From Chrysomallon squamiferum (taxonomy: Eukaryota; Mollusca; Gastropoda; Neomphalida; Peltospiridae): DNA of 64,000 nt. The stretch is taken from the NCBI GenBank assembly GCA_012295275.1, contig CM022672.1:1886443-1950442 (forward strand). Direction: 5' to 3'. The notes under the pieces are model-generated. The model saw only the letters and a program-made list of their open reading frames with translations. It did no database searches and was not told the origin of the DNA. This document shows, one piece after another, positions 25,380 through 36,883 of this stretch (position 1 is its first letter; each line of letters opens with the position of its first letter). The translations under genes were made by a program, and so were the position numbers.

Positions 25380-25970
25380 AGTATTATAGACCTAATGAAT
25401 AAAACAGTAAGTATTTTTAATAATGACTGTAGCAAGTTATACTGTATTGTTAATAATGGCTGAAACAACCACCACAATGAGACTGATAATACTATAATTA
25501 TATTGAAATAATTACTGAAACAATAAATACTGAATTAATTAATATTTCACTGTTACATATTGAAATAATCAGTATCATATTGGTAACATTGACTTGACCA
25601 ATACTGAACTGTTGACAATGACTGAAACAGTCAATATTTTATTGTTAGTTACAAATGAAACAAACAGTAGTCTATTACAGATAATTACTGAAACAATACA
25701 CAGTGAAATAATGATACTGTATTCTCAATAATGACTTAAAAAGCCAGTACTGTTAACACTGACTCAAACAACCAACACTGTACTGTTAACGATAACTAAA
25801 CCAGTATTGTTAATAACAATTAATACAACCAGTATGGTTAATATTGACTGAAACCAGAAACGCATTGGTAAGAATGAAACAACATGTTTATATCATTACC
25901 TGAACAACACGTTTTGTACTGTATTTTGTTATAACAACTGAAACAATCAACATTACACTGTTAATAGTGA
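25380..25970. repeat. Decayed minisatellite, about 33-38 bp period
   Basis: Diverged copies of TACTGTTAATAATGACTG followed by AAACAACCA recur across almost 600 bp. The array ends just before the exon candidate at 25985. Confidence 0.7.
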
Positions 25971-25984
25971 CTAAAATGACTTAC

Positions 25985-26153
25985 GTTTTGGACAGAAGAA
26001 AAGAACGATCCAGTTGATGAGGCAACAGTTGTATTTGGCTTGAAGTCTCTCCCAGAAGTTCGAAGGAACCTTTTTTTCCCAAACATTCAGATCCTCGTTA
26101 GCAGATCCATTAAACTGGCACTGCTGTATGCCAGAACTTGCAAGAAGTGCCAT
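25985..26153 (-). CDS. Candidate alternative first coding exon C (56 codons)
   Basis: On the minus strand an ATG in a strong context (AACAATGG, with A at -3 and G at +4) at 26151-26153 opens 56 codons plus one base, ending at a consensus donor (AAAAC, then GTAAGT) at 25983-25984. An in-frame TAA lies 12 codons upstream of the ATG, so the start is likely correct. The peptide begins MALLASSGIQQC, has Trp/Glu/Lys-rich middle residues (NVWEKKVPSNFWERL), then a short hydrophobic and Cys-rich end, NCCLINWIVLFFCPK. That end could sit on a membrane or be acylated. The donor is phase 1, as in the candidates at 39699 and 52945, suggesting that all splice to one downstream exon. Codon use is not AT-biased, unlike chance frames nearby. 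The product is not recognised, and no cDNA was seen. Confidence 0.45.
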
Positions 26154-27734
26154 TGTTTGGTACACAACATATAGTTCTTGTTAAATTTCATATACCAATC
26201 CTAGAGTGTTTGTGATAGTTCCATCATAGACAGGTTGAAGAATTTGTTTATTAGTATTTTTTTGGGAAGACAGGTACAAATATATGGATTGATAAATCTG
26301 TATTAGTCTTTCTGTGTCATTTAAAAAAACAGTGTGGGAATAATTTAGGTCTTTAAAAAAATATGTCAGCTTATATTAGTCCAGTATGATTTCTGTCACA
26401 ATTTGAAAAGAAATATGAGTAACTTTTTGTTAATAACACTTCTCTTGTGTTCAACAACAAAAACTTTGATTTGAAAATCACTTCACTGCTTTCAGCCTGA
26501 TGTGTGTCACAGCAAGGACTAAATTAGTTACTGCCATTCTGTTACTACCACTCTTTAAACAGTTCTTTGAATTTACTCATACAATCTATTTCTGTCATGG
26601 ATGCATCTATACCAAACTGAAACAAATACCAAGCAGATATTTCACTGAAGAAAATAAAAATTATTTTTAACTTTTTAAAGGAGGAAAGTTGAATGTATGT
26701 GGGTAAAAGAAACAGATTACTGTTTTCATTAAAACTGTTGTATAGGTTTTTTTCTATCAGGAAGTTATTTCCTCATTATTTAGTTTGATACACAGTATGA
26801 ACACTGGAAGGGTTAAGAAATGTTTTATTATTGTATTTGGCAACACATATTAATTTAGTCCTTTTTCAAAAATTAATAATGAAAAAAAGGGCCCAATTTA
26901 CTATATATGATATCTATCAGATTTTTGGTTTGTGTTTAGTTTAATTTATAAATAAAAACATCTTTTTTATTATTAAGTATTAAAATGTTTTTTTTTTTTT
27001 TTTTAATTCCATTAATCTTACACTGACATAAAATATCTATTTACAACATACTTTTTTTGGTTTTGTTTTAGTACATTTGTTTCAATTTATAAATTAATGG
27101 ATATGAAAAAAAAAAAAAGGCTTTTAGTGAATGATATTGTATACACTAACATATTCTACTGGAAAACTTTTATGAATATCCACAAAGTTTAAATATCAGC
27201 TGCTGAGGGTATGAATAGTTTGTTTCTAAGCTGATACAGATAATGACTGACTATCTGATGTTTAAACTGCTGCAGATTATTAAATAATGACTCCATCCAT
27301 TAGCATCTGAGTGTCTAAATGACTTTTATTTTCAAACTCAAGAAAAGTGGGACAGATCTAGCATATACTTCAACACTTACCTTACATAGCAAATCCAACC
27401 GTTACCAATGAGAGATATTTCACAGGTTTTTCAAACTGATGGCAACTCCAGTTTCAGTAAATGAGTATAAATAATATTTTTGTTTCAATCTTGGCATCTT
27501 AACAGCGTATTACAAACAGATTCTTTCTCTGCTTTTTCAAACACTGTCTTTGCTTTATTGGCCAATTGTTTTCTAGCTGTTTTGAAAACCTTGAACGTTT
27601 ATTGATTATCTTTAATCCTTGCTGATGCAGCTACAACTGCAGATATTTCCAAAAATCCACTGTCTGGATTTGAACCCAAAGTTTTTGACAGCTCAATCAA
27701 ATTTCAATTGTTCGTATACAGAATATCTAATGTT
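26154..27734. other. AT-rich stretch, no coding exon seen
   Basis: The first 150 bp would be the 5' leader and promoter of exon C. Poly(T) runs lie at 26988-27004. A strong minus-strand donor (AAGGTAAGTG) near 27376-27385 has stops in all frames before it and could at most end an untranslated exon. Confidence 0.5.
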
Positions 27735-27815
27735 CATTTTATTTTATTTTATTTTATTTTTGTCTTTTTATTATTATTATTATTTATTAATTATTATTAT
27801 TATCTTATTTTATTT

Positions 27816-27866
<51 letters not shown>

Positions 27867-28095
27867 AATATTTTGTTGATGTCACTGTTGTTAAATTAAA
27901 TATTAGTAAAACATTTTCCTGTGTTTTTAATTATCTTTGTTTTATTATTATTAATTAATTATTATTATTATCTTATTTTATTTTATTTTATTTTATTTTA
28001 TTTATTTGTTATATTATTTTTTTTTTTTTTTTGTTGATGCATTTGTTGTTAAAGTAAATATTAGTAAAATATTTTCCTGTGTTAATTCTGATTTT
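27735..28095. repeat. Tandem duplication of a simple-repeat plus unique unit (158 bp)
   Basis: Each unit has TTTTA and ATT arrays followed by a unique segment, TTGTTGATG...GTTGTTAAA...ATATTAGTAAAA...TTTTCCTGTGTT. The unique part starts at 27873 and 28031, giving a 158-bp period. The two copies differ at several bases and in repeat length. Confidence 0.88.
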
Positions 28096-28734
28096 AGATA
28101 GAACAGTCAGCTAGCATTCGGTCCTATAATGGCTAATAAATAAACAGAAGAAATTTCATTGTTCACATAGTACAGATAGGTATTGTGTATTTCATGCACT
28201 ACAAGGGTTCACAGTTAATAAACTTCCAGTGTTCATATTGCAGTCACCTAATAGTATTTGTCATTATTAAGTATAAATATAACTACATCCGTTAGTTATG
28301 TAGTTTTACTGCTAATGATTCTGTTGTGATATTAATTTTGTCTACAATGTTACTTCATAACTTTGTTTTATTGAGACAATAGATCAAACAAAATTAAGGA
28401 TATATGAAATTCAGTGGTAATAATAATAATAATAACAATAATAACAATAATAATAATGTTATTAATTATTATCATTACAATTCTTCTTTTTCTTACTATT
28501 TTTTTTTTTTTTTTTGTTGTTGTTGTAATTATTAAGTGAAGAATTTTAAAACATTTTTAAAAACTGAAATAACTCAAAACAATAAAATAACATGAAAAAA
28601 GGTAAAACAATTAATTTGATCTGAGACAGTAAAGACAAATAAAATATTTTTGTTATTTGAAAATTATTATGTTATTTTATCAAATATTGCTTTAAAATTA
28701 AATACATGCAGTAATAATCCTTAACACTTTACTG
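28096..28734. other. AT-rich stretch, no gene seen
   Basis: AAT/AAC trinucleotides at 28417-28458, poly(T) 28500-28515. No splice-bounded frame. Confidence 0.6.
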
Positions 28735-29610
28735 AAAAGAATAATCTTTAATTTTTATCAGAAACAATAATCTTTAATTTTTATCAGAAACAATAATCCT
28801 TAAATCTTTATCAGAAACAATAATCCTTAATACTTTATCAGAAACAATAATCTTTAATACTTTATCAGAAATGATAATTCTTAAATCTTTATCAGAAACA
28901 ATAATCCTTAAATCTTTATTAGAAACAGTAATCTTTAATACTTTATCAGAAATGATAATTCTTAAATCTTTATCAGAAACAATAATTCTTAAAACTTTAT
29001 CAGGACTAATCTGTAAATATAATCTATAAAAATCTTATCAAAGACTGAGATTCATTAACACATTATCTAACAATGTAATCACTAAATACCTTAAATCTAT
29101 TGATACTTAGTACATATCTGGAACAATAATCCACAAATCCATAAGAATGGATAAGCACAACAATAATCCATGGAAATTATCTGAATTTATAATCCATAGG
29201 TACTTATTCGTAGCAATAATCTATGAATTCCTTATTAATGCCTATATGTAAGTACAATCCATAAATACTTCAACATTCTTTAAAATAATTCATAGATTCC
29301 TTATAAATCCATAAATACTTCATCATAAATAATAGTCCATAAATAATTTTATCTTTAACTATAATCCTTAAATATCTGTAATAGCAGTCTGTAAATATTT
29401 CCTCTGTAGGTGAAATTTATAAATATTTTATATACAAGTAAAACCCTTAAATGTCTTATCTAAATATCTTACCTGTAAGAATAAATCATTAATATTTCTA
29501 TCTAATCCAAAAAGACAGGTAACAATAATCCATTAATACCTGGAAGAATAATCCAAAAATACCTGTATGAATAATCCATTAATACCTGTAGAGATAATCC
29601 ATAAAAAAAA
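28735..29610. repeat. Minisatellite of about 27-28 bp, decaying rightward
   Basis: From 28735 to about 29010 clear copies of TTTATCAGAAACAATAATCC plus TTAAA/TTAATAC recur about ten times. To the right the pattern loosens to AATAATCCATAAATACCT-like units of about 25-35 bp, up to about 29610. Confidence 0.88.
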
Positions 29611-31183
29611 CCCACTAAAATGAACACAATTCGTAAGCAAACACAATTTTTTTTTTTTTTTTTTTTTTTTTACATCAACAAACTTCCATGTAGAAAAAAA
29701 GAACAAAAACCAATACACACGCACATCTTTCCAGTGAATAAAATATTCCTGAAAATCATGAAACAAGAAGTGGTAAAGAAATTATTGTAACAACAATTGT
29801 CAAGTAAACCAGATTAACAGTTGATTCAGTGAAAACATGTCTAACAAATGACTGTGGGTCTTTATTTAACAATAATACAACACAGAAAGACACACAGAGA
29901 GAGAGAGCTATCTTTGGATGACTGTCAGATCACATGACCTGAAGGGAAAACATAAAAAAATAATAATAAAAAAAAAAAACCCAATGGGATGAATGAAGAA
30001 GACTGAGAGAGGCCTCTGGTAATCTGTAGTAAGAACTTTCACTGTGGACTTTAGTGGAAGAATGAGCAGAACTGAACTGTGTCTGGCCGGCAGTTACCAG
30101 TTGTAAATGTTAGGCAAGACAGTAAATACACAGGATTGACTGTAATATTAGGTGAGTGGGTTTGAAATATTGCAGGATCTGCGTTCATTTGAGGAAAAAA
30201 AATAAAAAAAATAAAAAAATAATAATAATAATAGTCAATACAAATGTATCAGATATGCTGTAAACTGTGTATAACTTTTCAATGAAGTTCTGTTTAAAAC
30301 AGATGTATGTGAGAATGTGTATCTGAGTGTATAGGTGCTTATGTGTATACTTAGAAGTAAGTGCTGATTTCTGAAATATCACTATAATGTGTTTTTACAA
30401 TTCGATTTTTTTTTTTTTTTTTTAAACGCACTCTTTCATATGTTAGATACATGAAACATGCATTCATACAGTATCAAAATAAAGAACAAAAAGAAATTAA
30501 TATTAATGTTTACACCTGCTGGAACAAAAGAAGGAAAAAATTAACATCCTGTCTAAGATAGAGCAGGATGGAAAACAGAGTGGTCAAATGCAGGACTGTC
30601 CAGCCTAAAGCAGAACATCTGACCATCCTAATTTACATGTATGCAAAAATATATTTATTATTGTAATGACACAATACAAAACATAACCCTGGGACTGTAT
30701 CTAAATCAAAACATATAATTATTATTTCAGTAGTTTTACTAAACCAAATGTTTAAACACAAGTGGAATAAAACCCCACACAGCTGAGTTTAAGTGACAAT
30801 AACCTATATGCACTCACAGTAATAACAATTACAACAGATACTCGTGGAAATCAACAAATAATTATTCATACACAACAATGTTTAGACTGGTAAATTCTAT
30901 GAAGAATGTAAAATTACTTGAACACAAAAATCTGAAATGGAATGAAACACTCCCATCCTGGATCATCGATTAACAGGACCAGGAAGACAAAAGGTCCATG
31001 TTTACCCATTAGAAGGGTTAAAACTGTAAAAATGTTTGTGTATCAGAAAGTCATGTCATCACTGGTCGGTTTTTAAGTGACTGCTTCAGACAAATTTACC
31101 ACGATAACAGTAATATTAGTTCAATAGAATTTACTGTAGGAGTATAATAGCAGATATGGGAGCAAAAGCCACAGCACAGCAGT
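29611..31183. other. AT-rich stretch, no gene seen
   Basis: Poly(T) at 29647-29671 and 30406-30423, AAAAT/AAT runs at 30195-30232, GA patch near 29896-29908. No supported exon. Confidence 0.6.
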
Positions 31184-31340
31184 AGTAAAAGTGATAGTAA
31201 TAGTAGTAATGGCAGTGCTAGTGGTGATTATGGTAATAGTAACAGCAGCAGTAGTCATTGTAGTACTAGTAGTAGCTGTAGTAGTAAAAGTAGTAGTAAT
31301 ATTAGTTGTGGTAGTAATAATAACAGTAGTAGTTAATATT
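31184..31340. repeat. Imperfect (GTA)n trinucleotide array
   Basis: AGTAGTAATAGTAG-type units with frequent substitutions. The Val/Ile-rich frame across it is a repeat artefact. Confidence 0.9.
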
Positions 31341-31757
31341 CACTACATCTTACATGGCACAACAGTCATGTTGTAACCAAGACACAAATTTACTAAAATG
31401 TAGACAAAGACTGGCTGTGTGGTAGGTATGAAACTCAGATGGAGGCAAGTAATAACAAATATGCAGTTAGTGCTATATGTTGTAAGTTAACCAGCTTCTT
31501 TAATGAAATCACACACGACATAAATAGATCAAAGATAATCCCAAGTATATCAGGTTGATGTTGCCATAAAATGTTTCTTTTGTCTACGTATAACACACAT
31601 ATACATGCACGCACACATACATGCATGCACACATGCATGCACACACACATACACACACACACAGTTCAGATTACTTCCGATAACTGTAGTTATAAATTGA
31701 AATGGATGTTTTGTTCTTGATGTTTTTGTTTGTTAGTTGGTTATTGTTAATATTAAT
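31341..31757. other. Short stretch with CA/TGCA patch
   Basis: An imperfect CATGCA/CACA array at about 31588-31664. Otherwise nothing recognised. Confidence 0.6.
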
Positions 31758-31806
31758 AATAGTAGTAGTAGTAGTAGTAGTAGTAGTTGTAGTAGTAGTA
31801 GTAGTA
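31758..31806. repeat. (TAG)n trinucleotide array
   Basis: About 16 TAG units with a single TTG interruption. Confidence 0.95.
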
Positions 31807-32513
31807 TTTTTATTATTAATTTCATGGTTATCATTAACAACATGATATAAATACTGTCAATACTTCTACAACAACTATTACAGACAAAAACAAGTTATAA
31901 TGATGATGTCAATAATAACAATAATAATAATAATAATAAAATACTAATACTAATACTACTAATAACAAGATAATAATAACTCAAATCACTCTTTCCATTC
32001 TTAACGCAATACCAATATACTATAGCTCTAGACATCATGTTTTAATCATTCATTCTTTTATTCAGTAACAGCTGAAATATCATCTTTTCAACACTGATAA
32101 AGATATATAATAATAAAAAAATAATAATGTTCAGTCATACATGAACTACAACAGACAAAAGCTATCAAAGCCATATACCATGCTGGTCACTTCTGCACGA
32201 TGTGGCTTTATAAACACATGAAAATGTTGATCTGATCTGTCCTAATCTTTAAATCAAAGACAAATGGAACTGACTGTGAAAGAGCATATACTAAGACAAA
32301 CATTTGGTGGCCTGAATCAACACAAAGGCCAATATACTCCATGTAACCCAAAACGGTAGAACTGGCTGGCAACAACCAACAAAGAAGTTTCTTCCAATAT
32401 GGATTTCTACGATTATTTACCCATGTTAAGTCACCTAATCAAGCAAAATGAAAGATCTGGTCAAGTTTCATCAAGTGTGTGTGTGGGTTTGTTTTAGAAG
32501 AAAATTAACAGTG
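31807..32513. other. AT-rich stretch, no gene seen
   Basis: AAT/ACT trinucleotides at 31915-31980. The segment 32160-32340 is more complex and may contain a worn SINE body (CTATCAAAGCCATATACCATG near 32162), but the match is short. Confidence 0.5.
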
Positions 32514-32692
32514 AACATAAATAAATAAAGAACAATGATGAGAAGATAAATATACAAGGAAGATGAACAGCTAAATCAAGGATGAAGAGAAGATAAATAA
32601 ACAAGGATGATAAAAAGATAAATAAACAAGGATGATGTAAGGATAGATAAAAAAGGATGATGTAAAGATAAATAAACAAGAATTTTGAGAAA
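32514..32692. repeat. Minisatellite of about 26-30 bp
   Basis: Variants of AAAGATAAATAAACAAGG followed by ATGATGT, six to seven copies, the right half best preserved. Confidence 0.8.
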
Positions 32693-32756
32693 ATAAGTAA
32701 CTTTTTCCTTTAATTTCTTAAGAAGAATGAATCAATGCAAAAACCATGTATGGACA

Positions 32757-32758
<2 letters not shown>

Positions 32759-32792
<34 letters not shown>

Positions 32793-33190
32793 TGGATACA
32801 TGTATGTATGTATGTATGTATGTATGTATGTATGGATACATGTATGTATGTATGTATGGATACATGTATGTATGTATGAATGTATGTATGTATGGATACA
32901 TGGATGTATGTATGTATGTATGGATACATGTATGTATGTTTGTATGTATGTATGTATGTATGTATGTATGGATACATGTATGTATGTATGAATGTATGTA
33001 TGTATGTATGTATGTATGTATGTATGTATGTATGTATGTATGTATGTATGTATGTATGTATGTATGTATGTATGTATGTATGGATACATGTATGTATGTA
33101 TGAATGTATGTATGTATGGATACATGTATGTATGTATGTATGTATGGATACATGTATGTATGTTTGTATGTATGTATGTATGTATGTGTC
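32759..33190. repeat. (TATG)n array with TATGGATACATG interruptions
   Basis: About 430 bp of TATG. The interruption GGATACATG recurs at irregular multiples of four, with occasional GAATG and GTTTG variants. Several open frames read Tyr-Val-Cys-Met or Tyr-Ile-His-Thr repeats and are artefacts. Confidence 0.97.
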
Positions 33191-33261
33191 TATAGGTATA
33201 TTTACCCTGCATTCACTAAAAATATTGGCAAGATTTGATGATTGGATACATTCTATACATT

Positions 33262-33335
33262 TCAATAAAAATATAGCTTTTTGGAACAGAACTATATTTA
33301 CTTTGATAAATTACTTGTTACATACATACATACAA
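33262..33335 (+). mobile_element. 3' tail of an unidentified dispersed repeat, copy 1
   Basis: Contains AAAAATATAGCTTTTTGGAA, then CAGAACTATATTTACTTTGA and TAAATTACTTGTTA, and runs straight into CATACATACA. The same blocks occur at 44701-44812 (minus strand) and more loosely at 61841-61900. A shared end followed by a simple repeat is typical of a retroelement 3' end. Confidence 0.6.
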
Positions 33336-33929
33336 ACATACATATACATTAACATTTTGTTCATCAATACTTTCTTTTGTATTTAATTGCTGGTTTGATC
33401 CTAAACAATAATGGACAAATTCACCCATGCACCATTCAACCAAAACCAGACTGGACTGGGAGAATATGACATCAAGTCCCTGAAAGAGTATTGAACCACT
33501 GACATGTGGCACGTCACGAGATTTAATTCCACAAATCAACACCAGAGACTGTCCAGTTTCACGTGTGCTGTTTCCAAAGCAAAACTGGACACAACTCAAT
33601 ACACTTTTATTGACATATTAAAACTCCTCAGCAGCAAACAGCTGAGGTTTTCATAGCTGCAAACAGACGTTTCATTTTGCCAGTGACTTTAATAAAAACA
33701 TGATGATAGATAGCGTTACGACTCTCACATGTAAATAATAGATGGCCCATTGGTAGTAATTGCTCTCTGCTTTGTGTGGAAGACCTGCCAACCTTCAGAT
33801 GTTTAATGAGAGTTTGGTATAAACGCATTCCACGCTTTACGTCCATTAAATGTCTCACCGGCTTCATACAAAAACGTTGGTGAATAATCCTGTTGGTTGT
33901 TTTGTTGTTTTTATCTGTTGATAGATGAT
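33336..33929. other. More complex stretch, no gene assigned
   Basis: Sequence at 33420-33600 is less AT-rich and contains CCACTGACATGTGGCACGTC and GAGATTTAATTCC, possibly a worn tRNA-like SINE head. The minus-strand frames at 33318-33599 and 33628-33867 have no recognised product and no good splice sites. Confidence 0.45.
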
Positions 33930-34290
33930 CAAAGTTGAATCAAAGTTCTGAGATTATCAGTAATGAATCAATTCTTAGATTACCAGTGGTAAATTGGAGT
34001 TTTAAGATTATGAATAGTAAGTCAATTTGCTAAGATTATCAATAGTGAAAGAGTTCTTTGATTATCAGTATTAAACCTTAATTCTGAAATTGTCAGAACT
34101 TAATCTTAGTTCTTAGATTATCAATAGTGTATTGCAAAGTCAAAACTAAATCACTGTTCTAAGGTTATCAAAAGTAGAACAGTTCTTAGATTATCACCAT
34201 TACAGTCTAAGATAATCCATAGTCAATCAAAGTGGTAGAATTACCTATAATGAAGCAAAGTTCTAAGATTATCAACTGTTTTATTTTAAT
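33930..34290. repeat. Decayed minisatellite, about 30-36 bp period
   Basis: Recurring variants of TTCTTAGATTATCAATAGT followed by AATCAA or AAACCTTA, about ten diverged copies. Confidence 0.75.
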
Positions 34291-34779
34291 ATGATGATCA
34301 GATGATAATACTTAGAACATATTCTAAAAATAAAATTAAGTCCATGTATATATATATAAATTCTCAACTGCACTCAAGAATAAGAGCAAAACCGCCCATC
34401 ACACTTTGTTCCAGAGTTGACTCAAGACCACTTTTTGTATAAAATGCAGCTCTTCAATTTGACCACTTTGTCTAAATGCAGCTCTTCAATTTGCTTATAA
34501 CAAAATTCACCTGAAGACCACAATGATGCTAGAAGACCCAGACAATGAGGCACTAATTTATGGTTACAGTTCTCATAGAATTAGTTTTTATGGGGTTCTG
34601 ATATATCTGGTTATGTGGCCTCATTCATATGATAATGTGGCCCCATATATTTGGTTATATAGTTTCATATATTCAGTTACATTGCTTCCTATATTTGACT
34701 ATATAGGGTCTTGTATATTTTGTTATGTGAACTCATACATATTGTTATGTATGTCCTCATTCTTATGATAATACACTTC
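34291..34779. other. Flank with decayed tandem pattern
   Basis: At 34590-34760 TATTTGGTTATATAG/CTCATTCATATGATAAT-like blocks recur about every 28-30 bp and may be a diverged ancestor of the 20-bp satellite to the right. No gene seen. Confidence 0.5.
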
Positions 34780-35140
34780 ATACATTGTTTTATGATCTCA
34801 AACATTGTTTTATGATCTCAAACATTGTTTTATGATCTCAAACATTGTTTTATGATCTCATACATTGTTTTATGATCTCAAACATTGTTTTATGATCTCA
34901 TATATTGTTTTATGATCTCAAACATTGTTTTATTATCTCAAACATTGTTTTATGATCTCATCCATTGTTTTATGATCTCATACATTGTTTTATGATCTCA
35001 TACATTGTTTTAAGATCTCAAACATTGTTTTATGATCTCATATATTGTTTTATGATCTCAAACATTGTTTTATGATCTCATATATTGTTTTATGATCTCA
35101 AACATTGTTTTATGATCTCATACATTGTTTTATGATCTAA
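34780..35140. repeat. 20-bp satellite, about 18 copies
   Basis: The unit is TTTTATGATCTCAAACATTG with a strict 20-bp period. Two main variants (CAAACATTG and CATA(C/T)ATTG) alternate over part of the array, giving a local 40-bp dimer. Confidence 0.97.
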
Positions 35141-35732
35141 TATGTATGATTATATATCTCAAGTGTTCTCATGTCTTATAATGTATCTCATACATTCCAT
35201 AATAAAAAAGAAATAAAGATAAAGTAGAAAGAGGAGAAGACACAGCAGATGTTCTACATCCTTTCTTTCTGTGAACACACCTGTAGAACACAGGTAAGTA
35301 GTCTGTGATGTGCTATAAAATCTGTTTATTGCATGATCTCAACAAATGGTTTACATGACTTGGAGAATGAGACTTGTTAAATGTAATTAACACTTTAAAC
35401 TGCATATACAAGTACAGTGTTTACAATAAACAATACAAATGTTATCTACCTAAGATAAATAGCTATGGGACTAATTGTTGAAAGGATTTTGTAAGAGAAA
35501 GAATCACATAACTGAATTGGTGTAATTTGTGTAAGAATTATGTGTGTAACTGTATGTGTGTCTGTGTGTGCATGTACTGATTTGGATGTGTGTGTCTGTG
35601 TGTTTGTGTGTGTGTTGGGTGAGCATTGTTGTTCTGGTTTAAATGAATACATTTTTTTTTTATATAAAGCTGTTAAGGTATCGCAGTTATAATATAGTAT
35701 TCTTGATGTCTGTTTTTCATTAAACCATTGCA

Positions 35733-35734
<2 letters not shown>
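35141..35734. other. AT-rich stretch, no gene seen
   Basis: A plus-strand donor-like ACACAGGTAAGTAG lies at about 35288 without a supporting exon. TG-rich patch 35540-35615. Confidence 0.5.
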
Positions 35735-35780
<46 letters not shown>

Positions 35781-35793
35781 CACACACACACAA
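35735..35793. repeat. (CA)n microsatellite
   Basis: CA repeat with a single AA step, about 58 bp. Confidence 0.95.
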
Positions 35794-36004
35794 GAATCAT
35801 GTAGTCCAGTTCTTGGGTGGTTACGTATTCAGGTTAACAAGCACACAGGTAAGTGAATACTAATTGCATTATTTACTTAGTGTACCTTCTGCAAATTCCA
35901 CAACAGAACAATTATATACCAGCTAGTAGTCTCCACATTCATTGCCAGACTTTCATGCCAGCTATGCATTTCGTATATTTGTTATTTGGTCCCAAACCAA
36001 ATGT
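35794..36004. other. Short stretch, no gene seen
   Basis: A plus-strand donor-like CACACAGGTAAGTGA lies at about 35849 with no exon frame. The right part may be the body of the SINE whose tail starts at 36005. Confidence 0.45.
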
Positions 36005-36070
36005 GTGACATCATATAAGTGTATATTTTATAATACACTGAGTGCATTGTTAAATAAAAACGTATCTTTT
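36005..36070 (+). mobile_element. 3' end of molluscan-type SINE
   Basis: TAATACACTGAGTGCATTG followed by TTAAATAAAAAC matches the conserved 3' end of the SINE family (about GTGCTGAGTGCGTCGTTAAATAAAAC, as I remember it). The copy at 36690-36883 has the same CACTGAGTG block on the opposite strand. Confidence 0.6.
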
Positions 36071-36504
36071 GTCACTAAGTGGTGCTGTCTGGCACATCAA
36101 ATAACTGCTGTTTTTAGAAAAGCAAATGCTGAAAAAAGCCAGTTTTAATCATCAGATTGTGATTTACACAACATGAAAAATGTTTGGTAAGCCTCTCTAA
36201 TATTACATGATTTACATGTAAATCCAAAATAGTTTACAGTTTTTATATTGTTCATTGTATTTTTTTTTTTTTTTTTTTTTTGGCAGTGGGAGTATCTGAT
36301 TCATACACAAGTTAAATTTTATCTATTTATTTATTTATAATTAGAAGGCAAATTACTGAAAATAAATTTAAATACATTCTCTTAGATAAACAGATTTTGA
36401 TATTTAACTGATTTATGTATTTATAAATAACTGGAAATAACATAGTGAACCTCCACTTACCTGAAAGAAAGATTTAAACATTCTGAAATCTTATTGATTT
36501 ATGA
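36071..36504. other. AT-rich stretch with poly(T)
   Basis: Poly(T) at 36261-36281 and TTTA units at 36318-36338. No gene seen. Confidence 0.6.
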
Positions 36505-36572
36505 TTTTTAGGTATATAATACAAAATTATTTATTTATAAGTTTACTTATTAATTTATTTATTTATTTGTTT

Positions 36573-36602
<30 letters not shown>
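36505..36602. repeat. (TTTA)n tetranucleotide array
   Basis: Imperfect TTTA on the left becoming regular at about 36552-36600. Confidence 0.9.
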
Positions 36603-36603
<1 letters not shown>

Positions 36604-36689
36604 ACAGAGAGTGTATCTTTTCAAAGATGATAATATATAATTCTACAGAATATATAGAAATATCACTATTATTATTAGTTTTTAAATGA

Positions 36690-36883
36690 AAGAAAGGAAT
36701 TGTTTGTTTTAATTCACTCAGTGCATTTTATTTGTAGTTAAGTGGCATCAGACTCACATTTAACAAATTCAGACAACAAAAGAAGGAACTCACTGCCAAC
36801 ACTTCATGTGTTAAATGTTTGCAGTTAGCAGCAAGAAATTTGTAATGTGTACTATCCCACAGACAGGATAGTTATTACCTTAT
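36690..36883 (-). mobile_element. Molluscan-type SINE, body and 3' end
   Basis: On the minus strand, in order: CTATCCTGTCTGTGGGATAG (36852-36871), TTTCTTGCTGCTAACTGC, a run matching the TTTGACATCC-like middle, then TGCACTGAGTG (about 36715-36725) and AAAACAAACAATTCC at the 3' end. This is the best preserved copy in the window and the main basis for calling the genome molluscan. Confidence 0.75.

Noticed and set aside
27376-27450. Strong donor AAGGTAAGTG on the minus strand
   Set aside because: All three frames have stops before it and no good acceptor is seen; at most an untranslated exon.
32710-33386. Several overlapping open frames of 60-177 codons on both strands
   Set aside because: All are translations of the TATG array (Tyr-Ile-His-Thr, Tyr-Val-Cys-Met). 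No non-repeat coding content.
34780-35140. CRISPR-like array
   Set aside because: The units are directly adjacent with no spacers; it is a plain 20-bp satellite in a eukaryotic context.
35280-35855. Two plus-strand donor-like sites, ACACAGGTAAGT
   Set aside because: No open, acceptor-bounded frame precedes either.
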